From assembly GCA_039636795.1 (NCBI GenBank), contig CP143430.1, forward strand, positions 1,798,001-1,862,000: a stretch of 64,000 nucleotides of DNA, given 5' to 3'. Made by a program: the position numbers and the translations under genes. Under the pieces are notes generated by a model that saw nothing but the letters and a program-made list of their open reading frames with translations, had not been told where the DNA came from and searched no databases. Source of the stretch: Micrococcaceae bacterium Sec5.1. Lineage in GTDB: Bacteria; Actinomycetota; Actinomycetes; Actinomycetales; Micrococcaceae. How positions within the stretch are numbered: the first letter of the stretch is position 1; the number at the start of each line of letters is the position of its first letter. Shown piece after piece: positions 33,287-44,354 of the stretch.

Positions 33287-33550
33287 ATGACCCAGGCCAA
33301 CAATTACCCGGAAGCTGAGGCTGAACGGCCCCCTGTGCGCTGGCCAGAGGCTCTTGAAGCCACCGGCGACGCCCCTGTGGACCGCGCCCTTGGCTTGCTG
33401 GAGGACGTTCATAGCGCTCCGGTGTCCGAGCATGCTGGGCTGTATTCAGCACTTCATGACTCCCTCCTGGAGGCTCTGGATGCTGAGCCCGGCCTGCCGC
33501 CGGTAGCGGACCGGGATACCGCTCGTACCCGCCCGGAAGGCGAGAATTAG
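33287..33550 (+). CDS. Small conserved-position hypothetical protein
   Basis: An 87-residue protein between the HAD phosphatase and tlyA. It has a short amphipathic helical centre (PVDRALGLLEDVHSAPVSEHAGLYSALHDSLLEAL) flanked by disordered acidic ends. No catalytic motif, membrane segment or signal peptide is present. A small gene occupies the same place in mycobacteria (recalled), which supports it as real. Spacing is 9 bases upstream and 3 bases downstream, so it is in the operon. Function unknown. Confidence 0.8.
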   Translation: MTQANNYPEAEAERPPVRWPEALEATGDAPVDRALGLLEDVHSAPVSEHAGLYSALHDSLLEALDAEPGLPPVADRDTARTRPEGEN

Positions 33551-33553
33551 CGA

Positions 33554-34366
33554 ATGGCAAGACTTGATCAGGAACTCGTCACCCGTGGGCTGGCGAGGTC
33601 CCGGACGCACGCTGCCAAGCTCATTAGCGATGGCAAGGTGAGTTCAGGCGGGGTTGTCTTCGCCAAAGCGGCCCAGCAAGTGGACGCCGACACAGACCTG
33701 GAAGTCCAATCCCACCTTGAGGACATTTACGTCAGCCGCGCCGGGCACAAACTGGCCGGCGCGCTGGCCGCGTTTCCGGCGGTAGCAGTATCCGGTCGCC
33801 AGTGTCTCGACGCCGGAGCCTCCACTGGCGGCTTCACGGACGTGCTGCTTCGGCAGGGAGCCGCGCAAGTGGTGGCGGTCGACGTCGGGCATGGCCAACT
33901 GATGCCGCTGCTCCGCGATGATCCCCGGGTGGTGGTCCATGAGGGGCTCAATGTCAGGTATATGACGCCGGACCAGATCGGTGGCACCGCAAGCCTGACT
34001 GTCGCAGATCTGTCCTTCATTTCCCTGACGTTGGTCCTGGGCCCCCTTGCTGCCTGCACGGAACCTGGCGGAGACCTTGTCCTGATGGTCAAGCCGCAGT
34101 TTGAAGTCGGCAAGGAGCGGCTAAGCCGCACGGGCGTCGTGTCTTCCGAGAATGAACGACGCCGGGCGGTGGCCCAGGTTGCCCGCGCTGCAGTTGATGC
34201 CGGACTGGAACTTCATGGCCTTGCGGCAAGCCCGCTCCCGGGCCAGGACGGAAATGTTGAGTACTTCCTGTGGATGAAGCGCAGGATGTCCGCTGTGTTG
34301 CCTAAGATCGAAGAGCGGGACGAGGACGTTGCTGCATTGATAAAGAATCTCTGGCCAAACGACTAG
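33554..34366 (+). CDS. tlyA: TlyA-family rRNA ribose methyltransferase
   Basis: A 270-residue protein with an N-terminal S4 RNA-binding domain (RLDQELVTRGLARSRTHAAKLI) and an FtsJ-like SAM-methyltransferase domain (CLDAGASTGGFTDVLLRQGA near residue 88, VADLSFISLTL near 152, MVKPQFEVGKE near 180). TlyA 2'-O-methylates 16S and/or 23S rRNA and its loss gives capreomycin resistance in mycobacteria. ATG is at 33554. Confidence 0.94.
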   Translation: MARLDQELVTRGLARSRTHAAKLISDGKVSSGGVVFAKAAQQVDADTDLEVQSHLEDIYVSRAGHKLAGALAAFPAVAVSGRQCLDAGASTGGFTDVLLRQGAAQVVAVDVGHGQLMPLLRDDPRVVVHEGLNVRYMTPDQIGGTASLTVADLSFISLTLVLGPLAACTEPGGDLVLMVKPQFEVGKERLSRTGVVSSENERRRAVAQVARAAVDAGLELHGLAASPLPGQDGNVEYFLWMKRRMSAVLPKIEERDEDVAALIKNLWPND

Positions 34367-34379
34367 AAAGCAGAACCCG

Positions 34380-35438
34380 ATGAGCAGGCATGTACTTGTC
34401 CTTGCCCACACAGGGCGGGAGGAATCGCTCCGGGCGGCGTGGGATGCTTGTACGCAATTGCACTCGTCGGGCCTGGTGCCCGTCCTTCAGAAGTCAGAAT
34501 TGGCAGATGTCGAGCGCTTCTTTGGTGCCGTTGATACCCCCATTGAGATCCTCCACGACGACGTGAGTCTGGAAGACGTGGAATTGGTGATGGTCCTGGG
34601 TGGCGACGGAACCATCCTGCGCGCGGCGGAACTTGTCCGGGAAGTGGACGTTCCCTTGCTGGGCGTCAACCTCGGCCACGTGGGCTTCCTTGCAGAGAGC
34701 GAGCGTGCTGACTTGGCCCAGACGGTCGAATGGATCGCGAGCCGCCAGTACACCGTTGAAGAGCGCATGACGATCGATGTCCAGGTGTGGATCAAGGGCC
34801 AGAAGATCTGGCACACCTGGGCACTGAACGAGGCCGCAATTGAGAAGGCCAACCGGGAACGGATGCTCGAAGTCGTCACTGAGGTGGATGAACGGCCGTT
34901 GACGTCGTTTGGTTGTGATGGCGTGGTCCTTGCGACGCCAACAGGATCAACGGCATACGCGTTTTCGTCTGGTGGGCCGGTGGTGTGGCCTGAGGTGGAG
35001 GCGCTCGTCATTGTGCCAATCAGCGCCCATGCCCTTTTTGCCAAACCCTTGGTGGTCTCTCCGCGATCCAAGCTGGCCGTGGAAATCATGAACCGGACGG
35101 ATGCCTTGGGCGTCCTTTGGTGTGATGGCAGGCGCTCCGTTGACTTGCCTCCGGGAGCCCGTGTTGAGGTGACACGCTCGGCCACACCGGTAAGGCTGGC
35201 ACGGACACACAAGACTCCTTTCTCGGCACGGCTTGTGCGCAAGTTCCAGCTTCCCATCCACGGCTGGCGTGGTCCGGCTCCCCGCTCAGGGGAAGTCCAC
35301 ACCGGGCCCATCCCCGTGATTCGAACACTTTCACCGGCTCCTTTGCCTACCCCCCGGGACGCGAGTGATCTCCGGGATACCGAAACGTCCCTGAACCCGG
35401 GGCACGGTGAGCCATCCGACCCCACGAATGCGAAGTGA
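34380..35438 (+). CDS. nadK: NAD kinase
   Basis: A 352-residue kinase that phosphorylates NAD to NADP. The GGDGTILRAAELVRE motif is near residue 72, NLGHVGFLAE follows, and TGSTAYAFSSGGPVVWPE forms the conserved active-site region. The core ends near residue 295. The last ~50 residues are proline/serine/threonine-rich and probably disordered, making the protein longer than many NAD kinases. ATG at 34380 lies 13 bases after tlyA. It is in the tlyA-nadK-recN operon. Confidence 0.95.
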   Translation: MSRHVLVLAHTGREESLRAAWDACTQLHSSGLVPVLQKSELADVERFFGAVDTPIEILHDDVSLEDVELVMVLGGDGTILRAAELVREVDVPLLGVNLGHVGFLAESERADLAQTVEWIASRQYTVEERMTIDVQVWIKGQKIWHTWALNEAAIEKANRERMLEVVTEVDERPLTSFGCDGVVLATPTGSTAYAFSSGGPVVWPEVEALVIVPISAHALFAKPLVVSPRSKLAVEIMNRTDALGVLWCDGRRSVDLPPGARVEVTRSATPVRLARTHKTPFSARLVRKFQLPIHGWRGPAPRSGEVHTGPIPVIRTLSPAPLPTPRDASDLRDTETSLNPGHGEPSDPTNAK

Positions 35439-35441
35439 AGC

Positions 35442-37181
35442 ATGCTTGAAGAACTCCGAATCCGTGATCTCGGCGTCATTACCGATGCCGCCCTGCCGCT
35501 AGGGCCCGGCCTCAGCGTGGTAACCGGTGAAACTGGTGCCGGCAAGACCATGGTGGTGACCGCCGTCGGGCTCCTCCTGGGTGCCCGTTCGGACGCCGGC
35601 GCAGTCCGGAGCGGCGCCAAATCTGCCTCTGCGGAGGCGGTCCTGAAGCTTGATCCAGGCCACAGCGCCGTAGAGCGGGCCAAGGAGGCCGGCGGTGAGG
35701 CGGAGGAGTTCGACGGCGTCGCTGAACTCCTGCTGGCCCGCACCGTTGGTGCCGATGGCCGCAGCCGGGCTTACGTTGGGGGACGGGCGGCACCGGTAGG
35801 GGTTCTGGCCGAACTTGGGGAGAGCCTGGTGGTGGTGCATGGACAGTCGGACCAGATCCGGCTGAAAAGCGCTACGGCACAGCGACACGCCCTGGATCGC
35901 TTCGCTGGTGCAGCGCTGGCCAAGGTTCTGGGGGAGTACCAGAACCTGTACAACCACTGGAAGTCCATTCAGGCCGAGCTGGAGACACTTCGCAGCGAAG
36001 CGCGGGAACGGCTTCGTGAGGCGGAATCGCTGGACGCCGCTCTCAAAGAGATCGATGACGTGGATCCCCAGCCTGGTGAGGATGAGACCCTCAAGGCTGA
36101 GGCCGTGAAGCTTGCCAATGTCGAAGAACTCCGGCTCGCAGCGGCCGCGGCACATGAGTCGCTCATTGCCGAGGAATTCGGCGATGCCAGCGATGCCACA
36201 TCGATGGTGGATGCGGCCAAGCGGACGCTGGAGCACGTTGCAGAACACGATGAGGCGTTGGGGGCCGCTGCTGCACGTCTTGCAGAAGTTGGCTTCCTGC
36301 TGAACGATATCGCCGCTGACTTGTCCAGCTACCAAGCTGCATTGGACACTGAAGGCCCGGAGCGGCTCTCAGAAATTGAGGAACGCCGCGCAGCCTTGGC
36401 CAAACTGATCCGCAAGTACGCCCCCAGCATCGATGAGGTGTTGGAGTGGGCGACTACGGCCCGGATACGTTTGGACGAGCTGCAGGACGATTCAAGCCGC
36501 ATCGAATCCTTGGATGCCGAGGTGGCTTCGAGCGAAGCTACCCTGCGCAAGCAGGCCGCAGCGATCAGCAAGGCCCGGCTGAAGGCGGCCAAGGACCTCT
36601 CAGCCCGCGTGAGTGCAGAGTTGAAGGCTTTGGCCATGGCGGATGCCACGTTGATCATCCAGATAGAGGACAGCGGATCGCTTGGCCCCTGGGGGACTGA
36701 CGAGATCGCCTTCCTCCTCCAGCCACACTCCGGCGCTCCGGCGCGTCCACTGGGCAAGGGAGCCTCCGGCGGTGAACTCTCAAGGGTGATGCTGGCCATC
36801 GAGGTGGTGCTCGCGGCGGTGGATCCTGTTCCTACGTTCGTCTTTGACGAGGTGGATGCCGGTGTGGGTGGACGGGCCGCCGTCGAGATCGGGCGCCGGT
36901 TGGCCATGTTGGCCCGCCACGTCCAGGTCCTCGTTGTGACGCACCTGCCGCAGGTTGCCGCCTTCGCTGATCAGCACATCCGGGTTACCAAAACCTCAGT
37001 TCGGGGCGCCGACGGAAAAACGTCCACCGGATTCACCTCCAGCGATGTGCAACTGCTGGATGACGACGAGCGCGTGAAGGAGCTTGCCCGTATGTTGGCC
37101 GGGCAGGAGGACTCAGAATCTGCCCAGGCACACGCGCAGGAATTGTTGGACGATGCGAAATTGCTTCCCCAGCGGGCCTAG
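35442..37181 (+). CDS. recN: DNA repair protein RecN
   Basis: A 579-residue SMC-like ATPase for double-strand-break repair. Walker A VTGETGAGKTMVV is near residue 30. A central coiled-coil region of about 300 residues follows. The ABC signature LGKGASGGELSRVMLA and Walker B PTFVFDEVDAGVGG are in the last third. It starts three bases after nadK. Length is normal. Confidence 0.96.
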   Translation: MLEELRIRDLGVITDAALPLGPGLSVVTGETGAGKTMVVTAVGLLLGARSDAGAVRSGAKSASAEAVLKLDPGHSAVERAKEAGGEAEEFDGVAELLLARTVGADGRSRAYVGGRAAPVGVLAELGESLVVVHGQSDQIRLKSATAQRHALDRFAGAALAKVLGEYQNLYNHWKSIQAELETLRSEARERLREAESLDAALKEIDDVDPQPGEDETLKAEAVKLANVEELRLAAAAAHESLIAEEFGDASDATSMVDAAKRTLEHVAEHDEALGAAAARLAEVGFLLNDIAADLSSYQAALDTEGPERLSEIEERRAALAKLIRKYAPSIDEVLEWATTARIRLDELQDDSSRIESLDAEVASSEATLRKQAAAISKARLKAAKDLSARVSAELKALAMADATLIIQIEDSGSLGPWGTDEIAFLLQPHSGAPARPLGKGASGGELSRVMLAIEVVLAAVDPVPTFVFDEVDAGVGGRAAVEIGRRLAMLARHVQVLVVTHLPQVAAFADQHIRVTKTSVRGADGKTSTGFTSSDVQLLDDDERVKELARMLAGQEDSESAQAHAQELLDDAKLLPQRA

Positions 37182-37324
37182 GAAATTCCCGGCACGGGGC
37201 TTATTAAGGACTGCGACCACTATCACATCCGTGCACTTGGTCCCGCCCGGCTCTTGATTGCAGGCATGGTCTTGGGCAACTATTGACCATTTGGGGAATC
37301 CGGACGGACGCTTGGAAGGCGTAA

Positions 37325-39088
<1,764 letters not shown>

Positions 39089-39122
39089 ACGGTAAACGCA
39101 AGCACTAACGAAGGACGGCGCG

Positions 39123-39785
39123 ATGCCCGGCATTTCTGAAACCCCCAGCACCTCAAGGCAGGTTTCGGATATGCCGAGCCCGCGCCGTCTTTTGTCCACC
39201 AGCAAGGTCTACGAAGGCCGCATCTGGGATGTGGTCAGCGACGCCTTCCAGCTCAGCGAGGATACGGACACCCTGGTCCGGGATTACATCGACCACCCTG
39301 GGGCGGTGGCCGTGCTGCCCATGAACGTTGACGGCGAAATCCTGCTCCTGAAGCAGTACAGGCACCCCGTTGGTATGGACCTCTGGGAAATCCCCGCCGG
39401 CTTGCTGGACATTGAGGGCGAGGATTTCGTCGTGGGTGCTGCCAGGGAGCTCGCTGAGGAAGCTGATCTTGTTGCGGCCACGTGGAATGTCCTGGTGGAC
39501 TTCTTCAACTCTCCGGGATCCTCCAGCGAGGCTGTTCGCATCTATCTGGCTCGTGGGCTGAGCGCTGTTCCCGAGGCTGACCTGCATGTCCGCACGGACG
39601 AAGAGTCAGAAATTGAGTTCCACTGGATTCCGCTCGACGACGCCGTGAAAGCGGTTCTGGAAGGGCGCCTGCACAATCCGTCCGCGGTCCTGGGAATCCT
39701 TGCAGCCGCCGCCGCGAAGGCTGATGGCTTTTCCAGCCTGCGCCCCGCTGACGCGCCGTGGCCCGCGCACCCGAGCCAGCGCTGA
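39123..39785 (+). CDS. Nudix hydrolase, ADP-ribose pyrophosphatase type
   Basis: A 220-residue Nudix protein. The catalytic helix is [12 protein letters not shown] near residue 107, preceded by [30 protein letters not shown] is typical of ADP-ribose/ADP-sugar hydrolases. It lies between pyrG and xerD, as in mycobacteria (recalled). The stop is three bases from the xerD start, so they are coupled. Confidence 0.9.
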   Translation: MPGISETPSTSRQVSDMPSPRRLLSTSKVYEGRIWDVVSDAFQLSEDTDTLVRDYIDHPGAVAVLPMNVDGEILLLKQYRHPVGMDLWEIPAGLLDIEGEDFVVGAARELAEEADLVAATWNVLVDFFNSPGSSSEAVRIYLARGLSAVPEADLHVRTDEESEIEFHWIPLDDAVKAVLEGRLHNPSAVLGILAAAAAKADGFSSLRPADAPWPAHPSQR

Positions 39786-39787
39786 GA

Positions 39788-40747
39788 ATGGCCGAGGCCG
39801 CCACCCGCACCGCCAACGGCATCGATCGCGGAGTTACGGACTACCTCCAGCACGTCGGGGTGGAACGTGGCCTGGCTGCCAACACCTTGGCTGCCTATCG
39901 CCGTGACCTTGCCCGCTATTCGAACTTCCTGGCGAGTCAAGGAGTGGAACGGCCCGGAGACATCACACGGCATCATGTCACCGCCTTTGCCCAGGCCTTG
40001 TCCGACGGCTCCGATGGGGCTGCGGCCCTCGGCGTCCGCTCTGCCGCCAGAACCATCGTGGCCGTGCGGGGGCTCCACAAGTTTTGGGCCCTTGAGGGAA
40101 CCACGACGTCGGATCCCGCCAGCGATGTCCACCCGCCGATGCCGGGCAAACGGCTTCCGAAAGCCATCAGCGTTGGTGAAGTAACGCGGATCCTTGAAGC
40201 TGCGGGTTCGGACTCTGCGACCGGCCTGAGGGACCGGGCCTTGCTTGAATTTCTCTACTCCACCGGTGCGCGCATCAGCGAGGCCGTAGGGCTGGACGTT
40301 GACGATGTATCCCTGGAGCACGCCGGTGGCGAACCTGCAATCGTCAGGCTCTTCGGCAAAGGTTCCAAGGAGCGGTTGGTTCCTTTGGGCTCTTACGGTG
40401 CACGCGCCGTCGGAGCCTATGTGGTCCGGGGAAGGCCACTGCTGGCATCCAAGGGCAAGGGCACTCCCGCCTTGTTCCTGAATGCCCGTGGCGGCAGGAT
40501 CAGCAGGCAAAGTGCCTGGACAATCCTCAAGACTGCCGCGGAGAAGGCAAACATCACCAAGGACGTTTCGCCACACACCTTGCGGCACTCTTTTGCCACG
40601 CATCTTCTGGAAGGCGGGGCTGACGTGCGCGTAGTCCAGGAGCTGTTGGGGCACGCATCGGTGACCACCACCCAGGTCTACACGTTGGTCACGGCCGATA
40701 CTTTGCGGGAAGATTACGCTGCTGCCCATCCCAGGGCGCTCGGCTGA
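39788..40747 (+). CDS. xerD: Site-specific tyrosine recombinase XerD
   Basis: A 319-residue recombinase that resolves chromosome dimers at dif with XerC. The N-terminal SAM-like domain includes [23 protein letters not shown]. The catalytic set is visible: Arg in [28 protein letters not shown] (His/Arg), and [13 protein letters not shown] (His and the nucleophile Tyr). ATG at 39788 is chosen; the ORF extends ten codons upstream into the Nudix gene. Confidence 0.95.
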   Translation: MAEAATRTANGIDRGVTDYLQHVGVERGLAANTLAAYRRDLARYSNFLASQGVERPGDITRHHVTAFAQALSDGSDGAAALGVRSAARTIVAVRGLHKFWALEGTTTSDPASDVHPPMPGKRLPKAISVGEVTRILEAAGSDSATGLRDRALLEFLYSTGARISEAVGLDVDDVSLEHAGGEPAIVRLFGKGSKERLVPLGSYGARAVGAYVVRGRPLLASKGKGTPALFLNARGGRISRQSAWTILKTAAEKANITKDVSPHTLRHSFATHLLEGGADVRVVQELLGHASVTTTQVYTLVTADTLREDYAAAHPRALG

Positions 40748-40771
40748 ACCTGTGGTCGGCAGGAGCCGCAA

Positions 40772-41551
40772 CTAGTCCAGGACACTGAACGTCAATTCCA
40801 CGGCATCGACGAACAAGGCCAGCAGCGACGTCCCCAAACCGGCCACCAGCAAGAGTCCGGGGTGGGCCAGCCCCACCACCACCCGCTTCAGCCGTGGCTG
40901 ACCCTTGAGGAACTTTTTGGGTACCCGCGTCTTCAGGGGTATTTGCCGCCAACCGCGTAGCCGGCGGAGGAACCAGGCGCACCGCACTATGAACGCCATC
41001 CACAGGACAGAGAGCACCAGCGGGACCGAAGCCAGCATGAGGTTGAAGCCGAGTGCGGTCACCTCCTTTTCGGAGTCGCCGATGACGGTTTGCACGGTGG
41101 TCGAGATGGAAGCACTCATCACCACAGAGGCGGCCCACACCATGAAGGCCACTACCAGGGCGAGGAAGCGGACGAAGAAATGGCCCAGGACAGTGGCATC
41201 CACTGCCTTGAGGTGGCTGCGGGGCGTGGCATGAAGCACAGCCAGCGTGGACAGCAGCGTTGGCAAAGCAGCGGCGAGGACCAGCAAATACCAGGTCCAT
41301 CCGGCCAGGTCCACCACTTCATCCAGAACAATGAGCCCGGCCCACACCACCGTCCAGACCCAGCCGACGTATAGCGGATGCGCAACCACCCAACGGGGCA
41401 GCCAGGCATCGCGCTCCTGCCCGGCTCGGACCTGTGCTGGTGACTCGGCCACAGGAACTGTTTCGACATCTTCCGCTGCCTGGGGCTTCGCAGCGTGATT
41501 GATGGCCTGCGCCTGCGTCTCGGCGCGCGCTTCGCCGCCACCTTCGTTCAT
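40772..41551 (-). CDS. Integral membrane protein of unknown function
   Basis: About 259 residues. The first ~60 are polar and acidic (disordered, cytosolic). Hydrophobic segments follow near WVWTVVWAGLIVLDEVV, WYLLVLAAALPTLLSTLAVL, FLALVVAFMVWAASVVMS, FNLMLASVPLVLSVLWMAFI and PGLLLVAGLGTSLLALFVD, giving about five transmembrane helices. A basic stretch (RRLRGWRQIPLKTRVPKKFLK) precedes the last one. No family was recognised. ATG at 41551 is the first convincing start, but the open frame continues upstream through a repeat. It is divergent from a mutT-like gene. Confidence 0.7.
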   Translation of the reverse strand: MNEGGGEARAETQAQAINHAAKPQAAEDVETVPVAESPAQVRAGQERDAWLPRWVVAHPLYVGWVWTVVWAGLIVLDEVVDLAGWTWYLLVLAAALPTLLSTLAVLHATPRSHLKAVDATVLGHFFVRFLALVVAFMVWAASVVMSASISTTVQTVIGDSEKEVTALGFNLMLASVPLVLSVLWMAFIVRCAWFLRRLRGWRQIPLKTRVPKKFLKGQPRLKRVVVGLAHPGLLLVAGLGTSLLALFVDAVELTFSVLD

Positions 41552-41608
41552 GGGCTCACTGTAGGCAACTGGGCTCACGGTAGCAATTGGGCTGACCGTC
41601 GCAATGCC
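41552..41608. repeat. Three 17-19-bp tandem repeats in the divergent promoter region
   Basis: Units GGGCTCACTGTAGGCAACT, GGGCTCACGGTAGCAATT and GGGCTGACCGTCGCAAT follow one another between the membrane-protein gene and the mutT-like gene. They could be operator repeats or slippage products. Confidence 0.7.
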
Positions 41609-41644
41609 AGCCCTGGTAGAGGAGATCGGGTTAAGGTAGGCAGC

Positions 41645-42142
41645 ATGACAGCAGCCCATGTGACACTGTGCTTCCTCCTCCGCGATGACGCGGACGGGGA
41701 ACACGTCCTCCTCGGCACCAAGAAGACCGGTTTTGGGCGCGGCAAAGTGGTGGGAGTGGGTGGGCACGTGGAACCGGGGGAGACCGCAATCCAGGCGGTG
41801 TGCCGCGAGGTCATGGAGGAGATCAGCGTGGTGGTCCATGCTGCGGACCTCATCCCCGCCGGCATCATTGATTTCGTGTTTCCTGCCAGACCGGAATGGA
41901 ACATGGCCACCACCGTGTACCTGACGCGGATTTGGGAGGGTGAACCGGTTGAAAGCGATGAGATCGCGCCGGAATGGTTCCCAGTGTCCAAGTTACCGGT
42001 GGAACGGATGTGGGCCGACGCCGAGCATTGGCTGCCAGCGATGATTTCCGGGCAGCGGATCGCAGTTCGAGTGGACCTGGCTGCCGATAACGAGAGCGTG
42101 GCCAATGTCCACACCATCGATTGGATCGGAACCGAGCAGTAG
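41645..42142 (+). CDS. MutT-like Nudix hydrolase (8-oxo-dGTP diphosphatase family)
   Basis: A 165-residue protein with a perfect Nudix box, GGHVEPGETAIQAVCREVMEEISV, near residue 41. VTLCFLLRDDADGEHVLLGTKKTGFGRGK and the WFPVSKLPVERMW tail resemble MTH1/MutT enzymes that clean oxidised nucleotides. ATG at 41645 starts the conserved sequence; the long open frame upstream lacks a counterpart. Confidence 0.88.
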   Translation: MTAAHVTLCFLLRDDADGEHVLLGTKKTGFGRGKVVGVGGHVEPGETAIQAVCREVMEEISVVVHAADLIPAGIIDFVFPARPEWNMATTVYLTRIWEGEPVESDEIAPEWFPVSKLPVERMWADAEHWLPAMISGQRIAVRVDLAADNESVANVHTIDWIGTEQ

Positions 42143-42159
42143 AAAAGGTTTCCCAGCGT

Positions 42160-42203
42160 ACGACGGCGGGCCGGTCGCCTTTCGGTGACCGACCCGCCGT
42201 CGT
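42160..42203. terminator. Bidirectional terminator between mutT-like gene and prpC
   Basis: ACGACGGCGGG and CCCGCCGTCGT form an 11-bp stem, extended by CGGTC/GACCG inside, between two convergent genes. Confidence 0.8.
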
Positions 42204-42233
42204 CTGCTTCCTTAGCGCCCGAGCGCCAAGAGG

Positions 42234-43373
42234 CTACGGCACGTGCCGCTCTTCGGGTCCGTTGTATTCGCTGAGCGGACGGATAAGGGAATTCGAGGCA
42301 AACTGTTCCATGATGTGTGCTGTCCAGCCGGTGATCCGGCTGGCGACGAACAATGGGGTGAACGTCTGCGTATCGAAGCCCATGAGGTGGTACGTGGGGC
42401 CCGCGGGGTAATCGAGGTTGGGCTTGATGGCTTTGGCTTCGTCCATGGCTTGTTCGAGTCCGTTGTAGAGTCCCAGGAGTTCGGGGCGTCCGTAATGGGC
42501 GATCATCTTGTCCAGGGCGGCCTTCATGGTGGGTACCCGGGAGTCGCCGTGCTTGTAGACGCGGTGCCCGAAGCCCATGACTTTCTTCTTCTGGGCCAGG
42601 GCGTCTTCCATCCATGCCCGGGCCCGGACCGCGGCTTCCTCCATGGATTCTTCGCTGCGGATGCCGATCTCATCGAAGGTGTGCATGACGGCTTCGTTGG
42701 CGCCGCCGTGGAGCGGGCCTTTGAGGGCGCCGATGGCAGCGGTCACGGCCGAGTGCAGATCCGAGAGCGTGGAGGTGACTACGCGGGCTGTGAACGTGGA
42801 GGCGTTGAAGGAGTGCTCCGCGTACAGGATCATCGAGACGTTGAACGCCTCCACAACCTCCACCACAGCTTCTTCACCGAACGTCATCCACAGGAAGTTC
42901 GCGGAGTAGTCCAGGTCCTCCCGCGGTTCCACTGCGTCCTGGCCGCGCCGGCGGCGCTGGTCATAGGCCACGACGGCAGGCATCGCAGCCCAGAGGTCAA
43001 TCGCCTTCTTCATGTTGGCATCGGGAGATGAGTCCTCGGCCAGCTCGTGCCGGGCTCCCAGCACGGACGCTGCCGTACGGCAAACATCCATGGGATGTGA
43101 GGTGGTGGGCAACGTGTCTATAACTGACTTGACCACAGGGTCCAGGGCACGCCCCCGGCGTTCGCGGGCAACAAATTCAGCCAGTTGGGCATCGTCGGGC
43201 AGTTCGCCGTTCCACAGCAGGTAGGCAACTTCTTCGAAGCTGCACTTGGCGGCCAGTTCCTGGACCGGGTATCCCCGGTACAGCAGCGAGTTGGTGTCCG
43301 GGTTGACCTTCGAGACGGCGGTGTAGTCCACCACGACGCCGGCAAGGCCTTTTTTAATGTCTTCAGCAGCCAT
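42234..43373 (-). CDS. prpC: 2-methylcitrate synthase / citrate synthase
   Basis: A 379-residue citrate-synthase-family enzyme that condenses propionyl-CoA (or acetyl-CoA) with oxaloacetate. Catalytic histidines lie in MILYAEHSFNAS and KVMGFGHRVYKHGD. The substrate loop GPLHGGANEAVM is present near residue 215. Short length and position after prpB and prpD identify it as the methylcitrate enzyme. It is 75 bases after prpB. Confidence 0.93.
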   Translation of the reverse strand: MAAEDIKKGLAGVVVDYTAVSKVNPDTNSLLYRGYPVQELAAKCSFEEVAYLLWNGELPDDAQLAEFVARERRGRALDPVVKSVIDTLPTTSHPMDVCRTAASVLGARHELAEDSSPDANMKKAIDLWAAMPAVVAYDQRRRRGQDAVEPREDLDYSANFLWMTFGEEAVVEVVEAFNVSMILYAEHSFNASTFTARVVTSTLSDLHSAVTAAIGALKGPLHGGANEAVMHTFDEIGIRSEESMEEAAVRARAWMEDALAQKKKVMGFGHRVYKHGDSRVPTMKAALDKMIAHYGRPELLGLYNGLEQAMDEAKAIKPNLDYPAGPTYHLMGFDTQTFTPLFVASRITGWTAHIMEQFASNSLIRPLSEYNGPEERHVP

Positions 43374-43448
43374 GCTGAACTCCTTCGTTCATTATGCAAG
43401 CGCCCCGGTTTGCCGGAGTGCCTGCTGTCCCCTTGGTGATTCCCGGAC

Positions 43449-44354
43449 CTAGCGGATGCCAGGAACCTGGAAGTTGAAAACGCCGGTATCGAACTGGTTG
43501 TAGGCCTCGTAATCCACGAGTTCATAGAGGCGCGCACGCGTGAGCATGTTTTCCACTTGTGCCTCTTGGGTCCCCGCAGCCTTAATCGATTCCAGCGTAC
43601 GCTCTGCAGCGCCCATGGCAATGCGGAGGAGGGTAACGGGGTATATGACCATGTTTACCCCGACGCCCTGGAGCTGGTCCACGGTGAAGAGGTCGCTTTT
43701 GCCGAACTCTGTCATGTTGGCCAGGATGGGCACGTCCACGGCGTCGCGGATGGCCTGGAATTCGCTCAAATCGGCCATGGCTTCGGGGAAGATGGCGTCG
43801 GCGCCGGCGTCCACGAGGGCTTTGGCGCGGTCCTGGGCTGCTTGGATTCCATCGACGGCGCGGATATCGGTGCGGGCCATGATGAGGAAGTTCGCATCCC
43901 GGCGTGCGTCTGCTGCGGCGCGGATGCGTTTGGTGGCGGTGTCGATGTCCACGACGTTTTTGCCGTCCAGGTGGCCACAGCGTTTGGGGTTGAACTGGTC
44001 CTCGATGTGGCATCCGGCCAGGCCTGCGTTTTCGAGTTCCTGGATGGTGCGGGCCACGTTCATGGGTTCACCGAAGCCGGTGTCCGCATCCACGAGTGAC
44101 GGAAGGTCGGTCATACGGGCGATCTGCCCGGCGCGGGTGGCCACCTCTGTCAGCGTGGTCAGGCCGATGTCGGGCAGGCCGAGGTCGTTGGCCAGGACCG
44201 CGCCGGAGATGTAGACCCCGGCGAAGCCCTTTTCCTCGATCAGCCGTGCCGAGAGCGGGTTGAACGCGCCCGGGAACTGGTGCACGGTCCCGGAAGCCAG
44301 CAGTTCCCTGAGCTTCAGCCTTTTCTGTTCGGGTGTGGTTGTGGAGTACAGCAT
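43449..44354 (-). CDS. prpB: Methylisocitrate lyase
   Basis: A 301-residue isocitrate-lyase-superfamily enzyme that cleaves 2-methylisocitrate to pyruvate and succinate. The catalytic cysteine is in NPKRCGHLDGKNVV near residue 123, and the metal-binding SLVDADTGFGEP is near residue 85. It begins one base after prpD ends and is in operon with prpD and prpC. Confidence 0.95.
   Translation of the reverse strand: MLYSTTTPEQKRLKLRELLASGTVHQFPGAFNPLSARLIEEKGFAGVYISGAVLANDLGLPDIGLTTLTEVATRAGQIARMTDLPSLVDADTGFGEPMNVARTIQELENAGLAGCHIEDQFNPKRCGHLDGKNVVDIDTATKRIRAAADARRDANFLIMARTDIRAVDGIQAAQDRAKALVDAGADAIFPEAMADLSEFQAIRDAVDVPILANMTEFGKSDLFTVDQLQGVGVNMVIYPVTLLRIAMGAAERTLESIKAAGTQEAQVENMLTRARLYELVDYEAYNQFDTGVFNFQVPGIR

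Noticed and set aside
42234..43373. TCA-cycle citrate synthase gltA
   Set aside because: The short length and direct linkage to prpB and prpD favour the methylcitrate enzyme, though it may also use acetyl-CoA.
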